Positions 46,593-54,843 of a stretch of 64,000 nt of DNA are shown here, in pieces. The DNA lies in contig NZ_CP020918.1 in the NCBI RefSeq assembly GCF_003076455.1, forward strand, positions 744,001 through 808,000, read 5' to 3'. The stretch comes from Flavobacterium faecale. GTDB taxonomy: Bacteria > Bacteroidota > Bacteroidia > Flavobacteriales > Flavobacteriaceae. Below the pieces are notes generated by a model. The model was not told the DNA's origin, did not search any database, and saw nothing but the letters and a program-made list of their open reading frames with translations. Position 1 is the first letter of the stretch, and the number at the start of each line of letters is the position of its first letter. A program made the position numbers and the translations under genes.

Positions 46593-46624
46593 AAAAGCCC
46601 AAAACAAAACTGCTTTGGGCTTTT
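46593..46624. terminator. Terminator for the T9SS protein gene, possibly bidirectional
   Basis: Perfect 11-bp inverted repeat AAAAGCCCAAA/TTTGGGCTTTT (46593-46603, 46614-46624) with a 10-base loop; the A and T ends allow use in both directions. It is 55 bases past the stop of the minus-strand gene and about 200 past the GT51 gene. Confidence 0.85.
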
Positions 46625-46679
46625 TACATTCTAAAACTACACCTACACTGCAGAGAATTCTTTTTTGTAGATTTTGGTC

Positions 46680-49600
46680 TTATTGTGTAATAATCTTAGT
46701 CGTGTACACTCCTTTATTGGTTTGCACTTTGACTACGTACACTCCCGCAGGTACCGAAAACGGAATTTGAATGGTATCGGCAACGTTATTTGTTTTTTTG
46801 GTATTTACCAATCGTTGCCCTAGTACATTATAAATAGTTACACTTATTATTTCTACATCATTATTTTTAGCGACAGTAACCGTCTTATTCGTATTGTTCG
46901 TTGAAACTATTACATTCGAAACTAGATCTTTTGGATTTGTAGTCTCTGTTCCTAGAGTAACCACCGCATTGGATTTGAAGCTCAACTCAAAACGTTTGGT
47001 ATATACGCCTACCGCTAGAGTGATTTTTGCAGGTTGACTGGTGATGTCATAATACACATTATTCTCTTTGTCATGGATATAAACGTTTTGAGTCGATGGC
47101 AAAAACTCTTGCCCATCTACCATAAACGATATTTCGCCCGCTGTACCTACATTCACACCTAAGGCATAGGCTTTGTCTTGTTCGAAAGTTCCAACACCTT
47201 GCACAGAGAATTTTGAATTTTGAATTAAAAAATAAATATCATTTGCTTTTGTATCAATTTGAAAACCATCGTACCCATTGTCATATCCATCAGTTGCACT
47301 CTCGTTCATAAACCCAAGCAATAATTGTCTGTGCTCAGATGTGGTAGCATTAAAACCTAATCGTACTTTTATTTCGTTGTCAGAAAATAAAGCATCATTA
47401 CCGTTATCTTTAAAATGACTTGTTTTTTGAGCCGTCATTCTGAACATAGTGTTTGATAGTGGGGCTGATAATTCGTCCACAGCGTCTTCTTTAACAAATG
47501 CTCGTTGGTTATTATCAAATTTAACCGTTGCAGAGCCACTTATTGTAGCTGCTCCCACAACAAAAAATCCTTGTCCTACTGGAATATATTGATACGGTAT
47601 TTTGGCACTGTTACCTTCACTATAAATTCCTAGTGGCGCTACAGGAGGAGTCGCACCTGTTAGGGTAAGCGTTGCATATCCGCCCGTATAACCTGCTAGT
47701 ACATGTGTAGCGTTTGCAGGAGAGTGCTCCCAGAAATACAACGTTCCATCAATAATATCTGTAGCATTATTACCTCCTTTGGCAACAGAAATATTATCTC
47801 TAATAAACTCATACCCATCAAGAGCCGAAGCATATGGATTACCGACCAAAAACAAACTACCTGGCACGATAGCCGCTCCAGCAATCGGTCCGTTGTATGG
47901 TTTACCTTTGAAAGTGTAATTTTGAGTAATCATATTGGTTGGATCTGGATCGCTTGATCCTTTTAAGATAAAACCTTGAGAGGCAATTGTACCCGTATCT
48001 TCTCTAAAACGTGACCATGCACCAGTAGCACCTGAGTTTTTAAATTTAAACAACCAGTAACGTGAGAGTGTTAATGGAGTATTACTACCATCATAACTAT
48101 CAGTCCATACTATATCTTGCTCTGTCGCAGTAGTACCATCTTTAAATAAGTCTTTCACTATAAAGTCGGCATTGTTTGCTCCAGCAATTGGCCCTACAGG
48201 TGATGACCAATAATTAAAATTGTATTTGTTAATGGTACCTTGCTGGTCTCTTTTTATAAAACCGATACTTGCATTATCCAATTCACTGTTCATTGTTTGT
48301 ACTAATTGTGAACGCCCTTTTAAATCAATTAATCCGTCTAGTTTTAAATAATGTGAAACGGCTATTTTTGAATTATTTGCTGCTGTCAAAGTTTTGAAAG
48401 TAGTTGCATCTGTACCTTCAACCACTAAGCCCAAAACGGTCTTGTTTCCTGATGAGATTATATTGTGTTTGATCGTAACAATATTTCCATCGACTGCTCT
48501 AGTAGGGTCAACAATTGACATATCGTTTGGCGTTATTTGTACTGCTCCATTTTTCCAGATTGTTTCATCTTCCCAAGTTCCATCTGCAATAGTTTCATAA
48601 GGCAGCGGTGCTGTTTGAGTCGTAGTAATATCTTTATTTTTACTTAAATAATTGATTCTTAAAAAATTTCTCTCATCAGTTAAACCTTCAACTGTAGAGC
48701 CATAGAAACTATTAAAATCATAATAGGCTTTTAAACTGTTCCAAGGAACGGCTGCCAACTCATTTTTAACAATCCCTTCAGGTAAAATTTTTCCCATTGC
48801 CATATTGGTAGCTCCTTTTTGAACTTCTTGATTCATTAAGTAATTCACTTGTGCTACTGTTAGGCCTATATCCCAAATAGAGACTTCATCAATTTCGCCC
48901 AAAAATGGTGTTCTTATGTCACTCTTGCTTATATATTTGGCACCGATAGAAAAACGAGCATAATTTGGAGTTGGATTGGTCAAATTGAAAACAGATACAT
49001 CCAGCATTCCATCAATATATAAATGAGCACTACCCAAGTGATAGACAGCAGTTACATGATGCCATTTAAAATCCGGAATAGAAGTATTCGATACAAATTT
49101 TAAAACACCATCCCAATATCCTTCAATTTTGTTAGCCGCATTAAGTTTTAACTCCAAACTTAAACCTTTGCTTATGATGGTTCGTTGACCTGAACTATTA
49201 TTTCTAATCCAGCAAGCGATAGAAAACGACCCACTATTTAAATTTAAAGCATACTCACCTACTAAGAAACTTCCAGAGGTCATGTTTACTAAACTTTTTG
49301 AACTAGTCTTTGCTGCTTTTCCAAAAGTAAAAAACTTCGTCCCATCAAAGTCATACCATGTTTGAAGGTTTCCGATTGCATCTGCTTTTAATGGAATAAC
49401 ATCGATAATATCAGTGTTACTAAAATTAGCATTATCGCTTACAATCAAAACATATTCTTCTGTAGCGGTTTTGGTCATCGTACTGAAAGCTGTAGCAGGC
49501 ACACTCACAAACACATTACTTACGTCACCACCCTGCTCTACGATTTTCCAATTTTTATTTATTCTAGTGATCGAACTATTTAAGCCTGATCTCAAATACA

Positions 49601-51479
49601 CGTTATTTGTTGTACCTGCCGTAAATGTTCCGTTATCAGATCCCCAGATTAAAAAATTTCTATCTGAAGAAAAATCATTAATATTTAATGAATTGGTTGT
49701 TTCAACAACTCCTAATCCAATAGTAACAACATTGACATCATTACTACTTTTTGATTGTTTTTGGTCTAAATCTGAAGCGGTATCTTTACCAATTCCTGCA
49801 ATATTATAATTGAATCCCGCATTCACCGCCACATCCCAAATAACCCCACCAGCAGAATTTAGATAATTCTTGCTCGTTCCATTGACACCCATTGTGATTC
49901 CGTATTTTAAAGCCAAATAACTTTCAATCTTTGGACGATCTCCATCTGGAATTCTAGATGCATAAGACAAAACCTCGGCAACTCTACCATTAAGATCGCC
50001 CAATGCAGTACCACTATTGCTGTTTTTACCAATATTGTATGGTGTACCTTTGACAATATTAGGAGTTATAGAAGTGTCTAGATATCCAAGATTTTGGTAG
50101 GTTCTATTACTACTTACCAATGATCCAATGCTAGTTGTGTTGTATAGTAATTCGGTGCCATCGGTTACGGACGTACTTTTATTTCTACTATTTATCATTC
50201 CTGCCTTAGAATAATTACCTGAGCTACTAGCTAAAGTAAAATAGGATACTGATGCGCTTTTACCCCATTGATTCATCCATACTTTTTCTCCAGTCAATCG
50301 TGAAGTAAAATCTCCAAATCCAATACCACTCATTTCATCTGAAACTAAAGAAAACAAAGGAGCTGGAGCTGTCGTACCTGATATAATAGTCATAGCACCA
50401 CCAATTGCAACATCGGGCTGTACTACCACAAAAGTTTCTTGTGTATAATACCCGTTGTCTACGTTTTCAAGGTATTGGCTTATTGTAGACCCATTATTCT
50501 CGAATTTAACTACAGGGTTGTAATTTATATTTTGTGACAAATCATCCACAAAGGTGGGTTGAAGCGCTACATTTGTTTGAGAAGCGTCTTTACCAAGTGA
50601 CCCCAAATCTCTCCACAAGGGTACTTTGGATCCGCTGTCTAGAGAAATACCTCTATTGGCTTTTAACCAAAGCCTAAAATCGGCATTACCACCTCCTGGA
50701 CCTACAACCGTAGCATCATACCCCTCACCTGCGATCGAAAAGGTATAATTTGGCGTAAGAGGATCTGAATTTGGAATTGTAATAGTGGCTGTTTTTAAAC
50801 CAGTACTTGAAGGAGAAAATTTAACCGCAAAATAAGTAAAGGTGCGGGCTTGCAATGTACTTACATTTAAAAGAACAATCGAATAGTCGCTAGACGGCAG
50901 TATAGTTATAGGATTTATTGTTAGAGGACAGTTACCTGAATTAACAATAAAAAAATATCTATACTCGGATGATCCAATTCCTACCGTTCCAAATGCAGTT
51001 CCAGTTGTAGCCGTAGGCACAGACAAACCATTAGGCACAGCAGTAGTAGGTGAACCACCATAAACAGATATCAAAGAATTACCTGCAAATGTAACCGTAA
51101 AACTAAATGTTCCTAAATTGGTACCAATGGTCACAACAGCACTGTTTGAAGTACAACTATTAGTGTTTTTTCGAACAGAAAAAACACCTCCTCGTTCATA
51201 TCTTCTTATATATGCATCGGAAATAAGAGGGCTAGACGATACTACAAAATTAGAGTTGCTAACATTTAAGCTATAAATATACAATACTTGATTTCCATAA
51301 AGTGCTTCGTTTGTAATCGTAAAATCTATTTCTTCAGATAATCCGTAGGCAACTGTACTACCATTTGCAACTGTTATACTTGGCATACCATAACTCACTT
51401 TCATTATAGCTTGAGAATATAACATACTTGTAAAAAGTATAAAAAGTGGAGCGATAAGTTTGAGAGTAATTTTTTTCAT
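46680..51479 (-). CDS. Large secreted LamG protein with T9SS type A sorting signal
   Basis: 1599 residues from the ATG at 51479, which begins a proper signal peptide MKKITLKLIAPLFILFTSMLYSQ; 17 more upstream codons are open but lie on the promoter. Parts in order: Ig-like choice-of-anchor D type domain (about 130-250; VKFSPSSTGLKTATI), a region beginning ADFRLWLKANRGI and ending VAEVLSYASRIPDGDRPKIESYLALKYGIT (about 255-530), LamG domain (about 735-890; GSFSIACWIRNNSSGQ, KWHHVTAVYHLG), a module of about 500 residues related to the two proteins at 17.9-24.7 kb (from about 960; NFNYWSSPV, FLVGNPYASALDG, LYFWEH, RQLLLGFMNES), and a type A signal (VTIYNVLGQRL ... GVYVVKVQTNKGVYTTKIITQ). It is T9SS-exported and probably a glycan-binding surface protein; no enzyme domain was recognised. 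Confidence 0.88.
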   Translation of the reverse strand: MKKITLKLIAPLFILFTSMLYSQAIMKVSYGMPSITVANGSTVAYGLSEEIDFTITNEALYGNQVLYIYSLNVSNSNFVVSSSPLISDAYIRRYERGGVFSVRKNTNSCTSNSAVVTIGTNLGTFSFTVTFAGNSLISVYGGSPTTAVPNGLSVPTATTGTAFGTVGIGSSEYRYFFIVNSGNCPLTINPITILPSSDYSIVLLNVSTLQARTFTYFAVKFSPSSTGLKTATITIPNSDPLTPNYTFSIAGEGYDATVVGPGGGNADFRLWLKANRGISLDSGSKVPLWRDLGSLGKDASQTNVALQPTFVDDLSQNINYNPVVKFENNGSTISQYLENVDNGYYTQETFVVVQPDVAIGGAMTIISGTTAPAPLFSLVSDEMSGIGFGDFTSRLTGEKVWMNQWGKSASVSYFTLASSSGNYSKAGMINSRNKSTSVTDGTELLYNTTSIGSLVSSNRTYQNLGYLDTSITPNIVKGTPYNIGKNSNSGTALGDLNGRVAEVLSYASRIPDGDRPKIESYLALKYGITMGVNGTSKNYLNSAGGVIWDVAVNAGFNYNIAGIGKDTASDLDQKQSKSSNDVNVVTIGLGVVETTNSLNINDFSSDRNFLIWGSDNGTFTAGTTNNVYLRSGLNSSITRINKNWKIVEQGGDVSNVFVSVPATAFSTMTKTATEEYVLIVSDNANFSNTDIIDVIPLKADAIGNLQTWYDFDGTKFFTFGKAAKTSSKSLVNMTSGSFLVGEYALNLNSGSFSIACWIRNNSSGQRTIISKGLSLELKLNAANKIEGYWDGVLKFVSNTSIPDFKWHHVTAVYHLGSAHLYIDGMLDVSVFNLTNPTPNYARFSIGAKYISKSDIRTPFLGEIDEVSIWDIGLTVAQVNYLMNQEVQKGATNMAMGKILPEGIVKNELAAVPWNSLKAYYDFNSFYGSTVEGLTDERNFLRINYLSKNKDITTTQTAPLPYETIADGTWEDETIWKNGAVQITPNDMSIVDPTRAVDGNIVTIKHNIISSGNKTVLGLVVEGTDATTFKTLTAANNSKIAVSHYLKLDGLIDLKGRSQLVQTMNSELDNASIGFIKRDQQGTINKYNFNYWSSPVGPIAGANNADFIVKDLFKDGTTATEQDIVWTDSYDGSNTPLTLSRYWLFKFKNSGATGAWSRFREDTGTIASQGFILKGSSDPDPTNMITQNYTFKGKPYNGPIAGAAIVPGSLFLVGNPYASALDGYEFIRDNISVAKGGNNATDIIDGTLYFWEHSPANATHVLAGYTGGYATLTLTGATPPVAPLGIYSEGNSAKIPYQYIPVGQGFFVVGAATISGSATVKFDNNQRAFVKEDAVDELSAPLSNTMFRMTAQKTSHFKDNGNDALFSDNEIKVRLGFNATTSEHRQLLLGFMNESATDGYDNGYDGFQIDTKANDIYFLIQNSKFSVQGVGTFEQDKAYALGVNVGTAGEISFMVDGQEFLPSTQNVYIHDKENNVYYDITSQPAKITLAVGVYTKRFELSFKSNAVVTLGTETTNPKDLVSNVIVSTNNTNKTVTVAKNNDVEIISVTIYNVLGQRLVNTKKTNNVADTIQIPFSVPAGVYVVKVQTNKGVYTTKIITQ

Positions 51480-51510
51480 GTTATTTGAGTTTAATAGCAT
51501 AGGTATGCTA

Positions 51511-51581
51511 CAAAGGTATCTAACAAACATTCAAATCGAATAAAAAAAACCGATTAATGTCCTTTTTTATCGATTAAATAC
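51511..51581 (-). promoter_or_regulatory. Promoter and shared upstream element of the T9SS LamG gene
   Basis: In the direction of transcription: GTATTTAATCGATA (51581-51568), a second ATCG half-site (51550-51554 area), ATTCG (51541-51537), 22 bases, then TTTG of TACCTTTG (51518-51511). The -7 box is exact and lies 32 bases before the ATG at 51479. The same 14-mer, ATTCG and 22-base gap occur upstream of the gene at 17933. A further GTATTTAATCG copy (51656-51646) lies about 65 bases upstream of the first. Confidence 0.6.
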
Positions 51582-51775
51582 ACTTTTAATAATTAAACAT
51601 GTATTTTTTCTTACTCACAAAAACGTTAATCCAAACACAAAACTACGATTAAATACTGTTTATAACCGTTAAATTACACGTTTTAGTGTTTATGATAGTA
51701 CTATTCTTATTTATTATTCAAAACAAACAAATTAAATGTAAATAGTACTCAAAGTAATTATGAATTTACAACAAA

Positions 51776-51804
51776 AAACCCAACTCAGATACTGAATTGG
51801 GTTT
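51776..51804 (-). terminator. Terminator of the aldo/keto reductase gene
   Basis: 13-bp stem AAACCCAACTCAG/CTGAATTGGGTTT (51776-51788, 51792-51804; one G:U in the minus-strand RNA) with a 3-base loop and preceding A run on the plus strand. It lies 28 bases after the stop. Confidence 0.88.
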
Positions 51805-51832
51805 AAATATTTTAACCAATAAAAATATAAAT

Positions 51833-52873
51833 TTATGGTGCCGGATTTGGAAACATAGCATGAATAGCGTTTATATCGTCTATTATATCATCACTAAGTT
51901 TGATACTAAAAGCTTCAATATTTTCTTTTAGCTGTGGGATTGACGTTGCACCAATAATTGTACTCGTAACATAAGACTGTTTGTTTATAAAGGCAAGAGC
52001 CAATTGCGTCAAAGTCAAACCATTTTTAATTGCTAACTCGTGATACATTTTGGTTGCCGCAACACTTTGCTCGCTGCTGTAACGATTGTACTGCGGAAAC
52101 AAATTTAGCCTCGATTTTGGATGATTGCTTATCCCTTCTAAAAACTTGCCCGTCAAAACGCCAAAACCTAAGGGAGAGTAAGGCAATAACCCAATATTTT
52201 CACGATGACAAACCTCAGCTGATCCTACTTCAAATTGACGATTTAGTAGAGAATATGGATTTTGAACTGTAGAAATTTTTGGTAGATTATGGTACTTACT
52301 TTCTTCCAAAAAGCGCATCAAACCCCATGGATTTTCATTTGAGACTCCAATTGCTTTAATCTTCCCCTCTTTTATAAATCCATCAAGTATTGTGAGTACC
52401 TCATGAATATTATCTTCCCACTCATCAGATTGCACTTTAAAACCATGTTGCCCAAAATAATTTGTTTTGCGCTCTGGCCAATGTAGTTGGTACAAGTCAA
52501 TGTACTCTGTTTGTAAACGTCTAAGGCTATGATCCAAGGCATACTTTAAGCTTGCAGGCGAAAAATCTACTTTGTCACGCATGTAGGTGAAATTTGGATT
52601 TGGACCAGCAATCTTGCTTGCCAAAATTACTTTTTCACGTTTTTTGGATTTCTTGAACCAGGTACCAATGATTTTTTCGGTGCTTCCGTAGGTTTCCTTA
52701 TGACTAGGGATAGAATACATCTCGGCGGTATCAAAAAAATTAACCCCTTTGTCCAAGGCAAAATCCATTTGCGCATGTCCTTCAGCTTCTGAGTTTTGTT
52801 GACCAAAAGTCATTGTACCCAAGCAGACTTCGCTCACTTTTATAGTAGTATTCGGCAGTATATTGTATTGCAT
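51833..52873 (-). CDS. Aldo/keto reductase
   Basis: 346 residues, Tas-like in length. The catalytic tetrad is visible: Asp48 and Tyr53 (FFDTAEMY), Lys87 (ILASKIAG) and His131 (DLYQLHWP); the C-terminal NADP-binding stretch has TSTIIGATSIPQLKENI. It reduces an aldehyde or ketone with NADPH; the physiological substrate is not evident. It is transcribed alone, from a full-consensus promoter (52899-52930) and to its own terminator. Confidence 0.94.
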   Translation of the reverse strand: MQYNILPNTTIKVSEVCLGTMTFGQQNSEAEGHAQMDFALDKGVNFFDTAEMYSIPSHKETYGSTEKIIGTWFKKSKKREKVILASKIAGPNPNFTYMRDKVDFSPASLKYALDHSLRRLQTEYIDLYQLHWPERKTNYFGQHGFKVQSDEWEDNIHEVLTILDGFIKEGKIKAIGVSNENPWGLMRFLEESKYHNLPKISTVQNPYSLLNRQFEVGSAEVCHRENIGLLPYSPLGFGVLTGKFLEGISNHPKSRLNLFPQYNRYSSEQSVAATKMYHELAIKNGLTLTQLALAFINKQSYVTSTIIGATSIPQLKENIEAFSIKLSDDIIDDINAIHAMFPNPAP

Positions 52874-52898
52874 TTTTTAGATTTAGTTTTTTTTTTAG

Positions 52899-52930
52899 CA
52901 AAAGTATTTAAAAATAAAAAAAGGTTCAAA
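52899..52930 (-). promoter_or_regulatory. Full-consensus promoter of the aldo/keto reductase gene
   Basis: Minus strand: TTTG (52930-52927), 20 bases, TACTTTTG (52906-52899), matching TTTG-N19-21-TAnnTTTG exactly, 26 bases before the ATG. The -33 box overlaps the terminator hairpin of the upstream OmpA-type gene. Confidence 0.78.
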
Positions 52931-52949
52931 GAATATCTCTGAACCTTTT
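52919..52949 (-). terminator. Terminator of the OmpA-type lipoprotein gene
   Basis: 10-bp inverted repeat AAAAGGTTCA/TGAACCTTTT (52919-52928, 52940-52949) with an 11-base loop and an A-rich plus-strand flank (52905-52920) that gives the minus-strand RNA its U tract. It lies 21 bases after the stop. Confidence 0.85.
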
Positions 52950-52969
52950 CTTAAAATTTAATGCTTTAC

Positions 52970-53911
52970 TTAATTGATTTCATTCAGCATTTTCGAAATT
53001 TCATCCAATCTCGGAGTCAAAATAATTTCGATTCTACGATTTTTAGCTTTTCCTTCTGCGGTAGCATTACTAGCCAAAGGAGAAAACTCTCCACGGCCAG
53101 CAGCAGTTAGATTTTGCTTATTGATCATTTTGTTTTCACTCAAAATAGCTACGATAGCGGTTGCTCTTTTGGTAGACAAATCCCAATTGCTTGCAATGGG
53201 TCCCGATGCCACATAAGGATCATCATCTGTATGTCCTTCGATCAAAACTGCAATCTCAGGATTATCACCTAGTACCTTACCAACTTCTACAACTGCTTTG
53301 CGTCCTTCAGATCCTACAGACCAACTTCCAGACCCAAAAAGCAATTTGTTTTCCATGGACACATAAACTTTTCCGTTTTTTTGTTCTACGGTCAGTCCTT
53401 TACCTTCAAAACCATTTAAGGCATTAGACAAGGTTTCTTTTAATTTGCGCATGCTTTCTTCCTTGGCAGCGATCAAATTTTCTAACTCTTTCAAACGTTG
53501 TGCACTTTTATTCAAGCGTTCTTGCTCGATTGCCAGTGCTTTTGATTTGGCATCCAATTGTGATAATAAATCACGATTTTTACCCATGTTGGCTTGTAAA
53601 GCTTCACTACTATTTTTCTCCAATGCCTTGTACGAAGCATCAAGTGTACTCAACTTATCATTAAGAGCAGCATAGTCCGCATTTAGTTTCTCACGTTCTG
53701 CTTTTACTTTTGCCAAATCAGCATTCAAACCGTCACGATCCAATTCCAATTGATTCTTTGCTTTTAGCAGATTAGCATTCTCGTCAGAAAGGCTTCTGTT
53801 TTCTTTTTTAAGATCTGTATATTTATTTTCGAGCTCGTTGTATATCTTTTTTGAAACACACGAACTGGTCATTGCCAAAAGCAACAATCCCATAGAAACA
53901 TTTTTTATCAT
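52970..53911 (-). CDS. Coiled-coil OmpA-family lipoprotein
   Basis: 313 residues from the ATG at 53911 (a TTG sits one codon upstream). Lipobox with Cys18 (LLLAMTSSC), a long coiled coil (about 25-165) rich in Leu, Lys, Glu and Asn (KKENRSLSDENANLLKAKNQLE), and a C-terminal OmpA peptidoglycan-binding domain (about 185-300) with LLFGSGSWSVGSEGRKAV, VLIEGHTDDDPY and KNRRIEIILTPR. The protein should be lipid-anchored, probably in the outer membrane, and reach the peptidoglycan through its helical stalk. It is 24 bases downstream of exodeoxyribonuclease III on the same strand, so co-transcription is possible, though a functional link is not expected. Confidence 0.9.
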   Translation of the reverse strand: MIKNVSMGLLLLAMTSSCVSKKIYNELENKYTDLKKENRSLSDENANLLKAKNQLELDRDGLNADLAKVKAEREKLNADYAALNDKLSTLDASYKALEKNSSEALQANMGKNRDLLSQLDAKSKALAIEQERLNKSAQRLKELENLIAAKEESMRKLKETLSNALNGFEGKGLTVEQKNGKVYVSMENKLLFGSGSWSVGSEGRKAVVEVGKVLGDNPEIAVLIEGHTDDDPYVASGPIASNWDLSTKRATAIVAILSENKMINKQNLTAAGRGEFSPLASNATAEGKAKNRRIEIILTPRLDEISKMLNEIN

Positions 53912-53935
53912 CAAATTAAATTTAAATATTAGTTA

Positions 53936-54700
53936 TTATTCTATTTCAACTACAATTGGACAGTGATCAGAATGTTTGGCTTCGGGCAAAATCAACGCTC
54001 GGGTAATACGCTCACGCAATGGCTCACTTACCAAACAATAATCAATACGCCATCCTTTATTATTCAATCTAGCCGATGGAAAACGCATTGTCCACCAAGT
54101 ATAATTATCAGGTTCTTTGTTTAAATACCTAAAGCTATCAATAAAACCTTCCTTCAAGAAATCATCCAACCACGAACGTTCTTCGGGTAAAAATCCTGAT
54201 GTTTTTTTATTTCGAATAGGATCATGAATGTCAATTGCTTCATGACAAATATTATAATCTCCGCAAATCACCAGATTCGGAATCTCCATTTTCAGTTTCG
54301 AAATATAAGCCTGAAAATCATCCATATACATAAACTTATGACTTAAACGCTCACTATTTGTTCCCGATGGTAAATACAAACTCATCACCGATACATCATC
54401 AAAATCTACTCTTATATTACGACCTTCAAAGTCCATGTGCTCAATTCCTGTGCCATAAACAACTTTCTTAGGTTCTGTTTTTGACAAAATAGCAACACCA
54501 CTGTACCCTTTTTTGGTAGCAGGAAACCAATAATTGTATGCATAACCTGCAGCAACAAAATCTTCTAATGGGACTTGCTCTGGCGTTGCCTTAATTTCTT
54601 GTAAGCAAATAACGTCTGGATTTGCTTGTTGTAACCAATCAATGAACCCTTTAGAGATTGCGGCGCGTATACCGTTCACGTTATAGGATATAATTTTCAT
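53936..54700 (-). CDS. xth: Exodeoxyribonuclease III / AP endonuclease
   Basis: 254 residues of the exonuclease-endonuclease-phosphatase fold. Active-site residues are visible: Asn7 (MKIISYNVNGIRA), Glu35 (ICLQEIKA), the Tyr/Asp/Asn group in LYLPSGT and CGDYNICHEAID, and the C-terminal SDHCPI with Asp245 and His246. It removes 3' blocks and cleaves abasic sites in base-excision repair. The spelling (RAAISKGFIDWLQQANPD) is that of the ExoA/Xth family. A -7 box lies 26 bases upstream. Confidence 0.96.
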   Translation of the reverse strand: MKIISYNVNGIRAAISKGFIDWLQQANPDVICLQEIKATPEQVPLEDFVAAGYAYNYWFPATKKGYSGVAILSKTEPKKVVYGTGIEHMDFEGRNIRVDFDDVSVMSLYLPSGTNSERLSHKFMYMDDFQAYISKLKMEIPNLVICGDYNICHEAIDIHDPIRNKKTSGFLPEERSWLDDFLKEGFIDSFRYLNKEPDNYTWWTMRFPSARLNNKGWRIDYCLVSEPLRERITRALILPEAKHSDHCPIVVEIE

Positions 54701-54725
54701 ATGTATGCTGTTTTTTTTATTGTCT

Positions 54726-54733
54726 CAAAAGTA
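54726..54733 (-). promoter_or_regulatory. Putative -7 box of the exodeoxyribonuclease III gene
   Basis: Minus strand TACTTTTG, a full TAnnTTTG match 26 bases before the ATG. No convincing -33 partner. Confidence 0.5.
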
Positions 54734-54785
54734 CTAAAAAATAAAAAGGATGCCCCATAAAATACTAAAATAGAATTTCACAATA

Positions 54786-54815
54786 GTTGAATGATGGACT
54801 TTTTTTCTATCTTTG
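54786..54815 (+). promoter_or_regulatory. Promoter of the OlsF-like gene
   Basis: GTTG (54786-54789), 18 bases, TATCTTTG (54808-54815). The -7 is exact; the -33 has one mismatch and spacing is one base short. It lies downstream of an in-frame ATG (54787) and 29 bases before the ATG at 54844, which supports the latter as start. Confidence 0.6.
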
Positions 54816-54843
54816 TTTTTCGCTCAAAAAATACTATAAAAAC

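Larger units (their letters stand above)
51480..51832. other. 353-bp intergenic region upstream of the large LamG gene
   Basis: It contains the promoter and shared upstream element (51511-51581), a second copy of CGATTAAATAC at 51646-51656, and the terminator of the aldo/keto reductase gene (51776-51804). No ORF or RNA gene was seen in the remainder. Confidence 0.7.
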
